A stretch of 52,484 nt of DNA. Source: Acidobacteriota bacterium. GTDB lineage: Bacteria > Acidobacteriota > Terriglobia > Terriglobales > Acidobacteriaceae. The DNA lies in contig JAJYSV010000026.1 of assembly GCA_021793405.1 (NCBI GenBank), positions 1 to 52,484 on the forward strand, read 5' to 3'. Shown here in pieces: positions 27,465 to 35,889 of the stretch. The notes under the pieces are model-generated. The model was not told where the DNA came from and did no database searches. It was given only the letters and a program-made list of their open reading frames with translations. A program made the position numbers and the translations under genes. How positions within the stretch are numbered: position 1 is the first letter of the stretch; every line of letters starts with the position of its first letter.

Positions 27465-28823
27465 GTGGTTGACTCCAAGCTGATTCTGATCACGCTTTTG
27501 ATCAAACTGGGCGTAGCCGCCGCGGTTTCCAGCGCGCTCGCGCGGTCGACAGTTTTCAAGGATCTGCTGCTAAGCCAGCGACGCAGCGCTCGGCAGATGC
27601 TGGGATTGTTGGCGTGTATTTGTGTTCCTCTCACGCTAGGAGTCTGGGTTCGAGTCGTAGTTCCAAATTTTCTGGCTGCGGACATTTCTTTTGAAGCGGT
27701 CATTCTGGTGGCGCTGTTGCTCGGCACCGGTCCAGCTATCCTCGCCGGGGCATTCCTTGCCATCCCAGCAGTGCTGCATCGCGAATATCTCACGCTGCCG
27801 TTCAATCTGATCGTTGCGTTGATCTTTGGCACCTATCGCGCGTTTGTCTCGGAAGAAGACATCTGGTCCTTTTCTCCGTTTGTGGATCTCAGCATTTATC
27901 GCTGGATTCGGAGAAATCTGATGCGTCCGCGCGTCGATCGCCAGGTTCTGCTTCTGATGCTGATTCTGGGGATGCAGATGATGCGGAACTGGATCGCGCA
28001 TCTGTACCCACGCCGCTTATTTGCGCTGCACTCCAACAACTGGTGGTTGCTGCTGGCGATTTTTCTCTGCACCCCCATGGTGGTTGGGATTCCACTGAAA
28101 ATCTGGAATGCCATCCGCATCGAGCGCAAGCTGAAGGAGCAGGAACGGCTGCTGATGGACGCACGTCTCGATGCACTCCAGCGACAGATCAATCCTCATT
28201 TTCTTTTCAATACGCTCAACTCCATCGCTTCGCTGGTGCGCTTTCGCCCGGAACTGGCGAGGGAATTGATCGTGAAGCTGGCCAGCATCCTGCGTGTTTT
28301 GCTGCAAGACCGAGACGACCTGATGCCACTGCGGGAAGAATTGCAGTTTGCCGACGACTACCTGGATATTGAAGTGGTGCGTTTTGGCACCGAGAAGCTG
28401 CGCATCGTGAAGGATATTCCCCCCGAAACGCTGGAGATTCTGGTGCCCAGCATGCTGCTGCAGCCGCTGATCGAAAATGGCATCAAGCATGGATTGGAGC
28501 CACGGATAGGCGGAGGCACCATTACGCTACGGAGCCGATTGCTGCAGGACAAGCTGGTGATTACCGTTGAGGACGACGGAGTGGGGATGCCGGCAGAAAC
28601 CGGGATGCCCGTCCATCGTAGTGGACTGTTACAGGCGGGTACCGGCGTGGGAATGCGGAACGTGCGGGAACGCATGCAGGTTTTGTGTGGACCAGAGGCT
28701 GGTTTCGAAATTCTCAGCCGCCCGGGCCGGGGCACGCGCGTTATTTTGACGATTCCGCTGACCCACGCGAATACAGGTACAGGGATCAGTCATCTGACGG
28801 AAGCGCGCAGTATCGATTCGTAA
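27465..28823 (+). CDS. LytS/YehU-type sensor histidine kinase
   Basis: A 452-residue membrane kinase. The N-terminal half has several membrane helices, matching the 5TMR-LYT sensor (for example LVALLLGTGPAILAGAFLAI). The His_kinase domain has the phosphoacceptor His245 in QINPHFLFNTLNSIASL, and the ATPase domain has PLIENGIKHGL, EDDGVGMP and GTGVGMRNVRERM. Kinases of this class usually pair with LytTR-type regulators; none is adjacent. The start is GTG at 27465 with GGAG twelve bases before it. It is divergent from ribA by only 64 bases. Its last 34 bases overlap the end of bshA on the other strand. Confidence 0.88.
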   Translation: MVDSKLILITLLIKLGVAAAVSSALARSTVFKDLLLSQRRSARQMLGLLACICVPLTLGVWVRVVVPNFLAADISFEAVILVALLLGTGPAILAGAFLAIPAVLHREYLTLPFNLIVALIFGTYRAFVSEEDIWSFSPFVDLSIYRWIRRNLMRPRVDRQVLLLMLILGMQMMRNWIAHLYPRRLFALHSNNWWLLLAIFLCTPMVVGIPLKIWNAIRIERKLKEQERLLMDARLDALQRQINPHFLFNTLNSIASLVRFRPELARELIVKLASILRVLLQDRDDLMPLREELQFADDYLDIEVVRFGTEKLRIVKDIPPETLEILVPSMLLQPLIENGIKHGLEPRIGGGTITLRSRLLQDKLVITVEDDGVGMPAETGMPVHRSGLLQAGTGVGMRNVRERMQVLCGPEAGFEILSRPGRGTRVILTIPLTHANTGTGISHLTEARSIDS

Positions 28824-29932
28824 AACGCCTCATATTTTGGGATGACGCGGGAGGCACAGTACGTCCGCTGCGCTTCCTGCCGGCCAGCGAGGGCCATTGC
28901 TTGCAAGCGGTCGCGATCCTGAAGCAATGCGACCGCCGCTTGAGACATAGCATTCACGTCTCCCACAGGAAACAGCAGGCCGGTGACGCCATTCTGAATC
29001 ATCTCCGGCACGCCACCCACAGCCGTGGCGATGGTGGGAACCTCGCAAGCCATAGCTTCCAGCGCAGCCAGCCCGAACGACTCCAGTTCGCTTGGCATCA
29101 GCATCAAATCAGCGGCGGGCAGCAACTGATTAACCTGGTCGTGTTTGCCGAGGAAGTGGACGCGATCGCTGATTTCCAGACTTTTCGCCAGCCATTCCGC
29201 CGAGGAACGCTCCGGTCCATCCCCAACCATCAGCAGCCTGGCAGGGATTTCTCGAGCGACACCAGCAAAAATCTGAATTACGTCCTGGATTCTTTTGACC
29301 GGACGGAAGTTCGACAGGTGAACCAGAACGGCTTCTCCCGGTTCCGCATATTGTGCACGCATCGTCTTGCTCGCAACAGGATCGCGTACATAGACGTCGC
29401 AATTGACGAAGTTGGAGATCACCTCGATATGCCGCGTGGTGCCGAAGGTCTCCACCGTCTGGCGCCGGAGATATTCTGAGATGGACGTGACGCCGTCGCT
29501 CTCGTCGATGGCATACTTCGTAATCGGCAAATAGGCTCGGTCGGCACCGACCAGCGTGATGTCCGTACCGTGCAGCGTGGTGACAAAAGGGAGCCGGCGA
29601 CCGCTGCGCGCGAGCATCTGCCTGGCCAGCATCGCACTGACGGAGTGGGGAATGGCATAGTGGACATGCAGCAGATCGAGATCGTAGTATTCCGCCACTT
29701 CCGACATCCGCGTCGCCAATGCCAGCGAGTAGGGAGGAAATTCAAACAGCGGGTAATTCGAGACCGGAACTTCATGAAACTGAATCCGCTCTTCGCGGCC
29801 GCTGAGGCGAAATGGCTGCGCATAGGAGATGAAATGAATCTCATGGCCGCGGTGTGCCAGTTCGATTCCCAGTTCGGTGGCCACTACACCGCTGCCGCCA
29901 TAAGTTGGGTAACAGGTAATACCGATTTTCAT
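28790..29932 (-). CDS. bshA: N-acetyl-alpha-D-glucosaminyl L-malate synthase
   Basis: GT-B glycosyltransferase of 380 residues that joins UDP-GlcNAc and L-malate, the first step of bacillithiol synthesis. The N-terminus MKIGITCYPTYGGSGVVATE is diagnostic for BshA, as are HEIHFISYAQPFRL and LLHVHYAIPHSVSA. The C-terminal half has VHLSNFRPVKRIQDVI and the GT4 donor loop ESFGLAALEAMACEVPTIAT. It follows a YdjC-type deacetylase gene by 65 bases. BshB and BshC are not in the window. The 3' end overlaps the histidine kinase gene. Confidence 0.92.
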   Translation of the reverse strand: MKIGITCYPTYGGSGVVATELGIELAHRGHEIHFISYAQPFRLSGREERIQFHEVPVSNYPLFEFPPYSLALATRMSEVAEYYDLDLLHVHYAIPHSVSAMLARQMLARSGRRLPFVTTLHGTDITLVGADRAYLPITKYAIDESDGVTSISEYLRRQTVETFGTTRHIEVISNFVNCDVYVRDPVASKTMRAQYAEPGEAVLVHLSNFRPVKRIQDVIQIFAGVAREIPARLLMVGDGPERSSAEWLAKSLEISDRVHFLGKHDQVNQLLPAADLMLMPSELESFGLAALEAMACEVPTIATAVGGVPEMIQNGVTGLLFPVGDVNAMSQAAVALLQDRDRLQAMALAGRQEAQRTYCASRVIPKYEAFYESILRASVR

Positions 29933-29997
29933 ATATGGGTCGCTCTTTGCCTCTTAGTAGATGCTCCTCGAAGACACTCCGCTACTTAATCTCAACC

Positions 29998-30888
29998 TCA
30001 GGCTGACCGGGCAGATGGAAGCAACTGACCGAAGTGGATGGTTTCGATCGGCGAGCCCGAGTTCGCGAGCATCGCAGGCAGCGTTTGCAAGGCATTCAGC
30101 TCTACCTGGCGGGATTGCTGCAGCCGCGTCCGAGTTGCCAATAGTTCCGCATCCAGGCAAGCGGGATGGCAGACCAGCTCCCAGGTGCCCTCCGGCAGGC
30201 GATCCAGCAGGGCATGGAGCGTGGTTTCGTCTAGCGTTCCGGTGGCGGCGACTCCCAGGCAGCCATCCGTGGTGGCAAATTCTCGCTCCCGCGCCCGCCG
30301 CAGGAAATGGCGGCGCAAGTTGCCTAGAAGCCGGACCTGCCACGTACGAACCATCCCGGCATTCGGTGTGGCCGCGACGCTCCACAACGGTTCAAAGGGA
30401 TTGCGTATTGCGTGGATGTCGCATGCTTTCGCGGCCCGCATGACTGCATCGAGGACTGGGGGAAACATATGTGTATGCTTGTGAGTATCGAGGTGAGTGA
30501 CGGCGATACCGGCTTGGCGCAGTCGCAGGATCTGCGCAATCGCTTCCTGCTCGATGTGGGCCCGATCGATCCGGCCCAGATACAAGTCGCGCACGAACTC
30601 TCCCAAAGTCGATCGAAAGCGGGCCTCTCCGCCACGGTCGCGCCGGGATGAGAGCAGGGTCGGAATGGCCGCGGAATTCGCAACCGGTGAGCCATCGACC
30701 AGCACGATGTGACAGCCCACTCCGAGAGAACTCTGCAGCCTGGACATTTTCACCGCCTCGGGAAAATGCAGGGCGGCGGCCATCAGCGTGGTGGAGTGCA
30801 GCGCGCCCATTTGATGCAGCTGGATGATCGCGCGGTTAATGCCGTCGGTCAATCCGAAGTCGTCTGCATTCACGATGAGTCGGCGCAC
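29998..30888 (-). CDS. YdjC/ChbG-family carbohydrate deacetylase
   Basis: About 296 residues. The N-terminal metal-site motif is RRLIVNADDFGLTDGINRAI, and the second site is THLDTHKHTHMFPPV, both typical of YdjC deacetylases that remove an N-acetyl group from chitobiose-like sugars; HpnK of hopanoid clusters is a relative. The family motif FYRTHGNPFE-like segment appears as ACDIHAIRNPFEPLW. GTG 30888 places the start at the family N-terminus; other GTG/TTG codons upstream are possible and no ribosome site decides. It lies directly upstream of bshA, which makes a role in GlcNAc-malate deacetylation conceivable. Confidence 0.83.
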   Translation of the reverse strand: MRRLIVNADDFGLTDGINRAIIQLHQMGALHSTTLMAAALHFPEAVKMSRLQSSLGVGCHIVLVDGSPVANSAAIPTLLSSRRDRGGEARFRSTLGEFVRDLYLGRIDRAHIEQEAIAQILRLRQAGIAVTHLDTHKHTHMFPPVLDAVMRAAKACDIHAIRNPFEPLWSVAATPNAGMVRTWQVRLLGNLRRHFLRRAREREFATTDGCLGVAATGTLDETTLHALLDRLPEGTWELVCHPACLDAELLATRTRLQQSRQVELNALQTLPAMLANSGSPIETIHFGQLLPSARSA

Positions 30889-31010
30889 AGGGATGAGTCT
30901 ATCAAGCCCAGCAGTGGTGTCCCAATTTGAATCCCCATATCCCGAGATCGTGCCCCAATCCACATTCACCTGTGGAGCGCCACGGCTGAGATCGAGACAC
31001 CACGAGTCCT

Positions 31011-31781
31011 TTATGGCTCGCTGGCTTTCGCGGCGGGTGCCCGCCGCGCGGCCCGTCGCGCCGCTAGCGGAAGAATCATCGATACCTGCCCCCGATAATG
31101 CTGATACGCTTCGCCATGGAACCGCAGCAAATCCCGCTCTTCGAGCGCGATCCCCACAAAAATGTATCCCGCGGTTGCCAGCGAAAAGAGCAGGTGTCCG
31201 GCTGTCATCAGCGGCGTCGACCAGAAAGCTAGCAAAAATCCCAAATATATGGGATGCCGCACCGCCTTGTAAAGCCACGGTGTTTGGAATCCTACGGGCT
31301 GATACTCACGCTGCGAATAGTACAGCCAAACCTGCCGCAAACCGAAAAGATCAAAATGGCTGATCAGAAATGTTGAGAACAGCACGATCCCCCAGCCGAT
31401 CCAGGACAGCCCAAGCAGCGCGGCGGCGCCCACCGGATTCTCTACCTTCCAGACCACGTCCAGCATCGGCCGCCATTGCCAGTACAGCAGTATCAGCGAA
31501 AGACTCGCGATCAGCACATATGTGCTCCGCTCGATCTGCGGCGGAACCAGTCGCGTCCACCAAGCCTTGAAGCTCTGCCGCGACATGCCGCTGTGCTGAA
31601 TCGCGAACAGGCTGAGCAGGGCAGCGTCGATCAGGAGCGCGATACCGATTCGCCCGCCCACCCCGGAATCCACAGACTTCGGCACGACCAGGTTTTCGAC
31701 AAATCCGATCGCGTATAGAAACGATGCGAAGAACACGCAATAACAAAATACCCCGTAACACAGCGCCAGTACTCTCCTCAT
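31011..31781 (-). CDS. mddA: Methanethiol S-methyltransferase (MddA-like)
   Basis: A 256-residue polytopic membrane enzyme of the isoprenylcysteine methyltransferase/NnrU fold. Features include [35 protein letters not shown], the SAM region [16 protein letters not shown] and the C-terminal [16 protein letters not shown] recognise these from MddA proteins, which methylate methanethiol to dimethyl sulfide. ATG 31781 follows GGAGGGGG; the frame extends to 31910 without one. It lies upstream of ydjC and bshA on the same strand, giving a possible sulfur/thiol theme. Confidence 0.82.
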   Translation of the reverse strand: MRRVLALCYGVFCYCVFFASFLYAIGFVENLVVPKSVDSGVGGRIGIALLIDAALLSLFAIQHSGMSRQSFKAWWTRLVPPQIERSTYVLIASLSLILLYWQWRPMLDVVWKVENPVGAAALLGLSWIGWGIVLFSTFLISHFDLFGLRQVWLYYSQREYQPVGFQTPWLYKAVRHPIYLGFLLAFWSTPLMTAGHLLFSLATAGYIFVGIALEERDLLRFHGEAYQHYRGQVSMILPLAARRAARRAPAAKASEP

Positions 31782-31974
31782 TTGATTTCCCCCCTCCTGG
31801 TCGCCTCCCCCTGGCATTGCACAGCCACGAACCGGAATTTCCAATTTTGGACCCCTGCGCGAGTTGGCTGGCATTTCCGCCTTGGCTCCCTGGTCGGGCA
31901 GAGTATACATCAGGCCGGCTCTGAGTGAACGCTTGAGGCCCGGTTGATTTTCCCCGGCTGCCCCCGGGGTTTGC

Positions 31975-32003
31975 TTGACCCATGGAAATCCCTTCCATAG
32001 ACT
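31975..32003 (+). promoter_or_regulatory. Promoter of tRNA-Val
   Basis: TTGACC (31975-31980), a 17-base spacer and TAGACT (31998-32003) form a good sigma-70 type promoter ending 28 bases before the tRNA. Confidence 0.75.
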
Positions 32004-32031
32004 GGGGAGACGCCGTAGAGTAAGCCTTCAT

Positions 32032-32108
32032 GGGCGGTTAGCTCAGTTGGTTAGAGCGCCTGCCTTACAAGCAGGAAGTCGGGGGTTCGAGTCCCTCACT
32101 GCCCACCA
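32032..32108 (+). tRNA. tRNA-Val (anticodon UAC)
   Basis: A full 77-base cloverleaf with encoded CCA: acceptor GGGCGGT/ACTGCCC, D-arm GCTC/GAGC, anticodon stem CCTGC/GCAGG with loop CTTACAA (anticodon TAC reads GUA), and the T-arm around TTCGAGT. Its 3' 47 bases (32062-32108) serve as the attachment site of the integrated element, whose insertion leaves this gene intact. The native terminator now appears to lie 11.5 kb downstream at 43659-43684. Confidence 0.97.
32062..32108 (+). other. attL core within tRNA-Val
   Basis: The last 47 bases of the tRNA, from the anticodon stem to CCA, recur at 42127-42173 with one A/T difference. This is the expected attL of a tyrosine-integrase element using a tRNA 3' end. 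Confidence 0.9.
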
Positions 32109-32122
32109 TGATTCTAAATGAC

Positions 32123-33265
32123 TTACATGATATTCATGTTTCTGCTGGTCGCAAACTGTGGGGAGTTTTGTGGGGAGTCTGTTTCAGAACTGGCCACATC
32201 GAACACGGAGACGGCCTTGCGCTTGGCTTCCGCCCGGACGTGGCTGTAGCGTTCGATCATCTTGGGATTCATCCATCCGAGTAATGCCTGTAGGGTCTGG
32301 TCTGTTGCGCCGCCCGCCGCCAGCCTTGAGGCGCACGAATGCCTCAGATCATGCCATCTGCATTCCACGCCAGCGGCCTTCTTTGCCGTGCGCCATGCAG
32401 TTTGAAAGCTACGGATCGGCTGATCGTGGAACGTCCTGTAGGGTACGACAATTCCGCCAAACGTGCCCTTCTTGCCTTTCAGCGCGTAGGATTCCCGTGG
32501 AAAGACGGCATGGCTGGGCTCGACAGCAGGAAACTGCGCGCGCCAATGCTTGAGGGTCTCGACTGCCAGCGCGGAGAGATAGACGAGACGGCCTTCTCCG
32601 CCTTCCGTCTTCGACTTGCCGACCGTGATGGTTCCTTCGATGAAATCAATTTGATGCCAGCGGAGCAGGCGCAATTCTATCGAGCGCAGCCCGGTATGAA
32701 TGCTGGTGAGCACGGCGGGATAGAGCGCCCGGCTGACACTGGCCTTGCACGCCAGCAACAGGCGGTGGACTTCATCGTCCGACAATTCGCGGCCAACATT
32801 CGAGTTTTCCTTTAGCGGCTTTACATCGTCCGCAAGGTTGCTCCATAACTTCGCCTTGCGCAGCACCAGGCGCAGCAGGTTGGTTTCGATGTTGACCGTG
32901 CGACCGGATGCGCCTTCCCTGATTCTGCTGCGCTGATACTTGGAAACATGCTCCGAGCGAATCTCATTCAACAGCAGCTTGCCGAAGTGCGGCTCCAGAT
33001 GCTTCAGGCTATTGGCGTGTATCTCGCGTGTCTTCTTTTGCCAGTGCGCTTCACGTTCCAACAGGTAGGCTTTGGCCACCACGCCGAACGTCTTTGGCTG
33101 TGTCGCCTTCGTCAAGCCATGCGTACCTAGCTCAAGCTGTCTGTGCCGTTCGCGCTCAATTCGCAGCGCCACGGACTTGATTGGACTGTGGCTCGTCTCA
33201 CGGATGCGCGCGCCCAAATACCGGAACTCATACCACCAAACTTCGCCGCGCTGAAAAACTGCCAT
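32123..33265 (-). CDS. Tyrosine-type integrase
   Basis: A 380-residue site-specific recombinase that lies 14 bases from the tRNA end. Catalytic residues are Arg194 (TGLRSIEL), His305 and Arg308 (HDLRHSC), Trp331 in place of the second His (GWMNPK), and the nucleophile Tyr340 (ERYSHV). The N-terminal SAM-like core-binding domain spans about residues 60-150. ATG 33265 has AGGAGG five bases upstream; the frame extends to 33325. It is the last gene of a minus-strand set led by the treble-clef gene, so it may be read from that operon's promoter. It should catalyse insertion into tRNA-Val. Confidence 0.95.
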   Translation of the reverse strand: MAVFQRGEVWWYEFRYLGARIRETSHSPIKSVALRIERERHRQLELGTHGLTKATQPKTFGVVAKAYLLEREAHWQKKTREIHANSLKHLEPHFGKLLLNEIRSEHVSKYQRSRIREGASGRTVNIETNLLRLVLRKAKLWSNLADDVKPLKENSNVGRELSDDEVHRLLLACKASVSRALYPAVLTSIHTGLRSIELRLLRWHQIDFIEGTITVGKSKTEGGEGRLVYLSALAVETLKHWRAQFPAVEPSHAVFPRESYALKGKKGTFGGIVVPYRTFHDQPIRSFQTAWRTAKKAAGVECRWHDLRHSCASRLAAGGATDQTLQALLGWMNPKMIERYSHVRAEAKRKAVSVFDVASSETDSPQNSPQFATSRNMNIM

Positions 33266-33273
33266 CGTCCCTC

Positions 33274-33549
33274 CTACGCTGCCAGCGGCTTGATCTTGCG
33301 CCGTTTCTTTTGCGACTCCTGCCACAAGTCGTATTGCAGTTGCGCTTTGCTGAAAAAATCGGGAGACAAGGAAAGCGCCTCGCCCAGCCGGATGCTCAAG
33401 TCCGTCGTGACCGCTGTACGGCCATTCAGCGTGCGTGAGATGGTGGCGCGAGACACGCCAATATGTTGCGCCAGTTCTGTCGTAGTGCGGCTGCCAAGGA
33501 ACTCCCGCAGCAGTTCGCCGGGGCTTGCCGGGTTGTACATCGTCGCCAT
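33274..33549 (-). CDS. higA: HigA-type antitoxin (XRE family)
   Basis: A 91-residue helix-turn-helix protein: PASPGELLREFLGSR and the recognition helices TELAQHIGVSRATISRTLNG, as in HigA/VapI antidotes. The basic tail (KKRRKIK) is typical. It follows the toxin gene by 12 bases, in the toxin-first order of HigBA systems, and lies 8 bases before the integrase gene. It would bind the toxin and repress the shared promoter. Confidence 0.92.
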   Translation of the reverse strand: MATMYNPASPGELLREFLGSRTTTELAQHIGVSRATISRTLNGRTAVTTDLSIRLGEALSLSPDFFSKAQLQYDLWQESQKKRRKIKPLAA

Positions 33550-33561
33550 AGGTTTCCCCTC

Positions 33562-33840
33562 CTAGTGGTAATCCTGATAGTCCACAAGAATCGCGTCTTC
33601 ACCTGCAAACGAGAACGTCAGACGCCAGTTGCCATTTACCGTCACGGCCCAATGACCTTTGAGTTTTCCTTCGAGCGGATGCCAGCCCCAGCCTGCCCGG
33701 TTCATGTCTTGCGGAGTAGCGGCAAGATTCAGGGTTGTAAGCATCAGTCTCAGCCTGGCCTCATGCTTCGGCTGAATACCCGCCTTCGATCCTGTACGGA
33801 AAAACCTCTCAACCCCGCTGTGCCGGAAACTTCGTATCAC
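33562..33840 (-). CDS. higB: HigB-type toxin (RelE/ParE superfamily)
   Basis: A 92-residue probable mRNA interferase. MIRSFRHSGVERFF, the Pro/His-rich LNLAATPQDMNR segment, WHPLEGKLKGHWAVTVNGNW and RLTFSF are HigB signatures. The start is GTG at 33840. It precedes higA on the same strand. The pair probably stabilises the integrated element. Confidence 0.92.
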   Translation of the reverse strand: MIRSFRHSGVERFFRTGSKAGIQPKHEARLRLMLTTLNLAATPQDMNRAGWGWHPLEGKLKGHWAVTVNGNWRLTFSFAGEDAILVDYQDYH

Positions 33841-33849
33841 TACCGCAGT

Positions 33850-33859
33850 GTAACATTAC
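33850..33859. promoter_or_regulatory. Possible HigA operator
   Basis: GTAACATTAC, half-sites GTAA/TTAC around a CA centre, lies 10 bases upstream of the higB start, where HigA proteins usually bind. The match is short, so this is tentative. Confidence 0.3.
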
Positions 33860-33890
33860 GTGCTACGGGTTGCCATACTTTCCTGCCGGA

Positions 33891-34256
33891 CTACCGGCGC
33901 TTGCCGGTTCCCGCAAAGATCGCCAGAATGCCAGCCATGCCCACCAGAGCGAGGCCGACACCCTCAAGGATGACCAGTAGGACGTGTCCAACAGCCTGCC
34001 AGCCGGAACGCTGTACACTGGGCGCTGGAGTTGCGTTAGCGAAGTGCTCAGATGTATGCACGCCAGAATGCCAGCCGGTCTTGCTGGTGAAAAAGCAGCC
34101 GGAACCCGGCAGGCCGACTGTTTTGCGGATGCCGGTACGCGATGCCGTGATGTGTGCGCCGCGAACGCCAAGGCTCACAGACGGCCCGGTCTTCGCAAGG
34201 TTGACTGTCACCCCTGGTGCGACATGCACACGCCGGAAAAGCCGGAAGTATGCCAT
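33891..34256 (-). CDS. DUF4236 domain-containing protein
   Basis: A 121-residue protein with the DUF4236 N-terminal domain (FRLFRRVHVAPGVTVNLAKT, VSLGVRGAHIT, TVGLPGSGCFFTS) and a C-terminal membrane helix (VLLVILEGVGLALVGMAGIL). The family is frequent on mobile elements and has no established role. ATG 34256 has AAAGGGAAA upstream. It starts just after the stop of the treble-clef gene and ends 50 bases before higB. Confidence 0.82.
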   Translation of the reverse strand: MAYFRLFRRVHVAPGVTVNLAKTGPSVSLGVRGAHITASRTGIRKTVGLPGSGCFFTSKTGWHSGVHTSEHFANATPAPSVQRSGWQAVGHVLLVILEGVGLALVGMAGILAIFAGTGKRR

Positions 34257-34257
34257 A

Positions 34258-35034
34258 TCATTTCCCTTTCCGCGTCCGCTTGAGTGTGCTCAAATGGGCT
34301 TGCTGGCGTCGCGCGAGCTTCAACCCGCCCGGCTTCCCTTGAATGCCCCGGTTGAAAGAGCGGGTTAGGTAACTAATCGTAACTCCGGCATGGTTTGCAA
34401 CCCATGCCTTCCAGTCTTGCGTGGCGGGCTTGTCCCAGAAAAATGCATCCACGGCCTTCTTGATCTTCGAGTTTTTCTCGCGGCGCTGCTTGGCTGTCCG
34501 CCTGGCTTGGCGTTCCGTGGCCGTGCCGAGTCCCTCGCACTTTCGCCCGCAAAAACGCTTGTTTCGGTGTCCCCAGCGATTCCAATAAAACTTGTGGCAA
34601 CGGTCACATTTTCCCACGGCAAAGCGCGGAGCCGCGCAAAGCAGGAAGGCAGCAAAAGCCTGATAGCCGGAGTATTCCTGCGTGTTGCGGATTCTCCCGC
34701 GCGTGCCGATGCGCTCGTAGCTGGAAATAATCGGCAGTGGCTTTCCCTTCCCGCCAGCGGCGAATAGGAGCCTCCATCGGCTTGTTTCCCGGCTCAGGGT
34801 TTGGGCCTGCTTGGGATTGGCTTCCTGCCAGCGATCAAACCGGCATTCGGCGGTAATCCACGATTCCACCAGTCCCCGCAAAACAGGCTCATGCCGAGGA
34901 TTGCTCGCCGGATAGTTGGCCTGTTTGATCGTGTTGGCCGCGACCATGGGGCGGTCAATCGTGTTGGCCGCGACCCTCGCGGCCTTGGGGCGGTCAATTT
35001 TGTCGGGAAGGATGGTGAGTTGCACGATTTTCAT
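34258..35034 (-). CDS. Treble-clef (CGNR-like) zinc-finger protein of the element
   Basis: About 258 residues. The central zinc site CDRCHKFYWNRWGHRNKRFC, followed by GRKC, gives a CxxC...CxxxC arrangement like CGNR zinc fingers, flanked by very basic helices (RQARRTAKQRREKN, LKRTRKGK), suggesting DNA or RNA binding. The N-terminus has an internal repeat, VAANTIDRP / VAANTIK. This reflects two ~30-base DNA repeats at 34928-34990 (ATCGTGTTGGCCGCGACC). The start at 35034 is uncertain; the frame runs to 35178. It heads the minus-strand set and is divergent from the excisionase-like gene by 85 bases. Function unknown. Confidence 0.65.
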   Translation of the reverse strand: MKIVQLTILPDKIDRPKAARVAANTIDRPMVAANTIKQANYPASNPRHEPVLRGLVESWITAECRFDRWQEANPKQAQTLSRETSRWRLLFAAGGKGKPLPIISSYERIGTRGRIRNTQEYSGYQAFAAFLLCAAPRFAVGKCDRCHKFYWNRWGHRNKRFCGRKCEGLGTATERQARRTAKQRREKNSKIKKAVDAFFWDKPATQDWKAWVANHAGVTISYLTRSFNRGIQGKPGGLKLARRQQAHLSTLKRTRKGK

Positions 35035-35119
35035 TCTCCAATCATCACATCGTCTGCCGAACATTTTATCAGGACAGGAGCGGTACATCAAGAATAAAAA
35101 GTAATTGGGGGTGTGCACC

Positions 35120-35308
35120 ATGAAAACTGAGTTGTGGAGGGTCCCGGAAGCCGCGCCACGTTTGGGGCTGGCCGACAAAACTTTGTGGGCTTGGATTGGC
35201 GCAAGAAAAATCGGCGTTCATCATGTCGGACGAAGCGTTCGTATTCCAGAATCCGAGATTCAGAGGATTTTGGCTGAAGGTTATGTGCCTGCCCTGGAGC
35301 AGAAATGA
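35120..35308 (+). CDS. Excisionase-like helix-turn-helix protein
   Basis: A 62-residue winged-helix (HTH_17/MerR-type) protein: ELWRVPEAAPRLGLADKTLW, then VGRSVRIPESEIQRIL. This is the common form of excisionases and AlpA-type regulators of integrated elements. ATG 35120 has a GGGGG stretch about nine bases upstream. It starts the plus-strand replication module and overlaps the next gene by four bases. It may control excision or switch between the divergent operons. Confidence 0.82.
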   Translation: MKTELWRVPEAAPRLGLADKTLWAWIGARKIGVHHVGRSVRIPESEIQRILAEGYVPALEQK

Positions 35309-35877
35309 CTCTTGAATCCTTTGCGGAGCTACTAGACGCGCGGCAGACCGGCCCGAACCGCTGGCAGGCACGTTGCCCAGCGCACAGCCCTGACAGGCAT
35401 CCGAGTTTGTCGATCCGGCAAGGCGACCGGGGCGTGTTGCTCAAATGTTGGGCGGGTTGCTCCACGGATGCCGTCCTGAAGGCGCTGGGCTCGACCATGC
35501 CCGCCCTGTTCGATGCGCCGTTGACGCCAGAGCAACGGCGGGAAGCCGCACAACGAAGCCGGGAACGCGATGCCAAGGCACGCGCCCTGCATCACGCCGG
35601 AGTCGCACGCAATCGGCAATTGCTCAGACTGGAATCGCTGCGCGATGCTATCGGCGCGAAGCTGGCGCGAAACCCCGATGATCGGGAGCTTGGACGGCTG
35701 TTTCATCTGGCCTGCGACCGCCTGCATGAGGCGGAAGCGACCATGCCACATCACGAAGACGGCCCGCACGGACAGGAACCGGCACCAGAAACGCCCGTCG
35801 CTATTGCCGATGCCCTGTACCAGATCGGCGCGAATTTTAATGCAAAAGAAACGGCCCGTTCGACGCGGGCCGCATGA
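35305..35877 (+). CDS. CHC2-like zinc-finger (primase-related) protein
   Basis: A 190-residue protein. The N-terminal part resembles the DnaG zinc-binding domain: WQARCPAHSPDRHPSLSI with a CxxH pair, then VLLKCWAGCSTDAVLKAL with a CxxxC pair. No catalytic TOPRIM follows; the rest is helical and charged. Such short zinc proteins accompany DUF3987/helicase proteins in phage and satellite replication modules. The start overlaps the previous stop (ATGA) and the next gene begins 12 bases after the stop. Confidence 0.78.
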   Translation: MTLESFAELLDARQTGPNRWQARCPAHSPDRHPSLSIRQGDRGVLLKCWAGCSTDAVLKALGSTMPALFDAPLTPEQRREAAQRSRERDAKARALHHAGVARNRQLLRLESLRDAIGAKLARNPDDRELGRLFHLACDRLHEAEATMPHHEDGPHGQEPAPETPVAIADALYQIGANFNAKETARSTRAA

Positions 35878-35889
35878 AGGTGAAACTTA

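Noticed and set aside
34928-34990. CRISPR array
   Set aside because: Only two repeat units within a coding frame, with no spacers of equal size and no cas genes.
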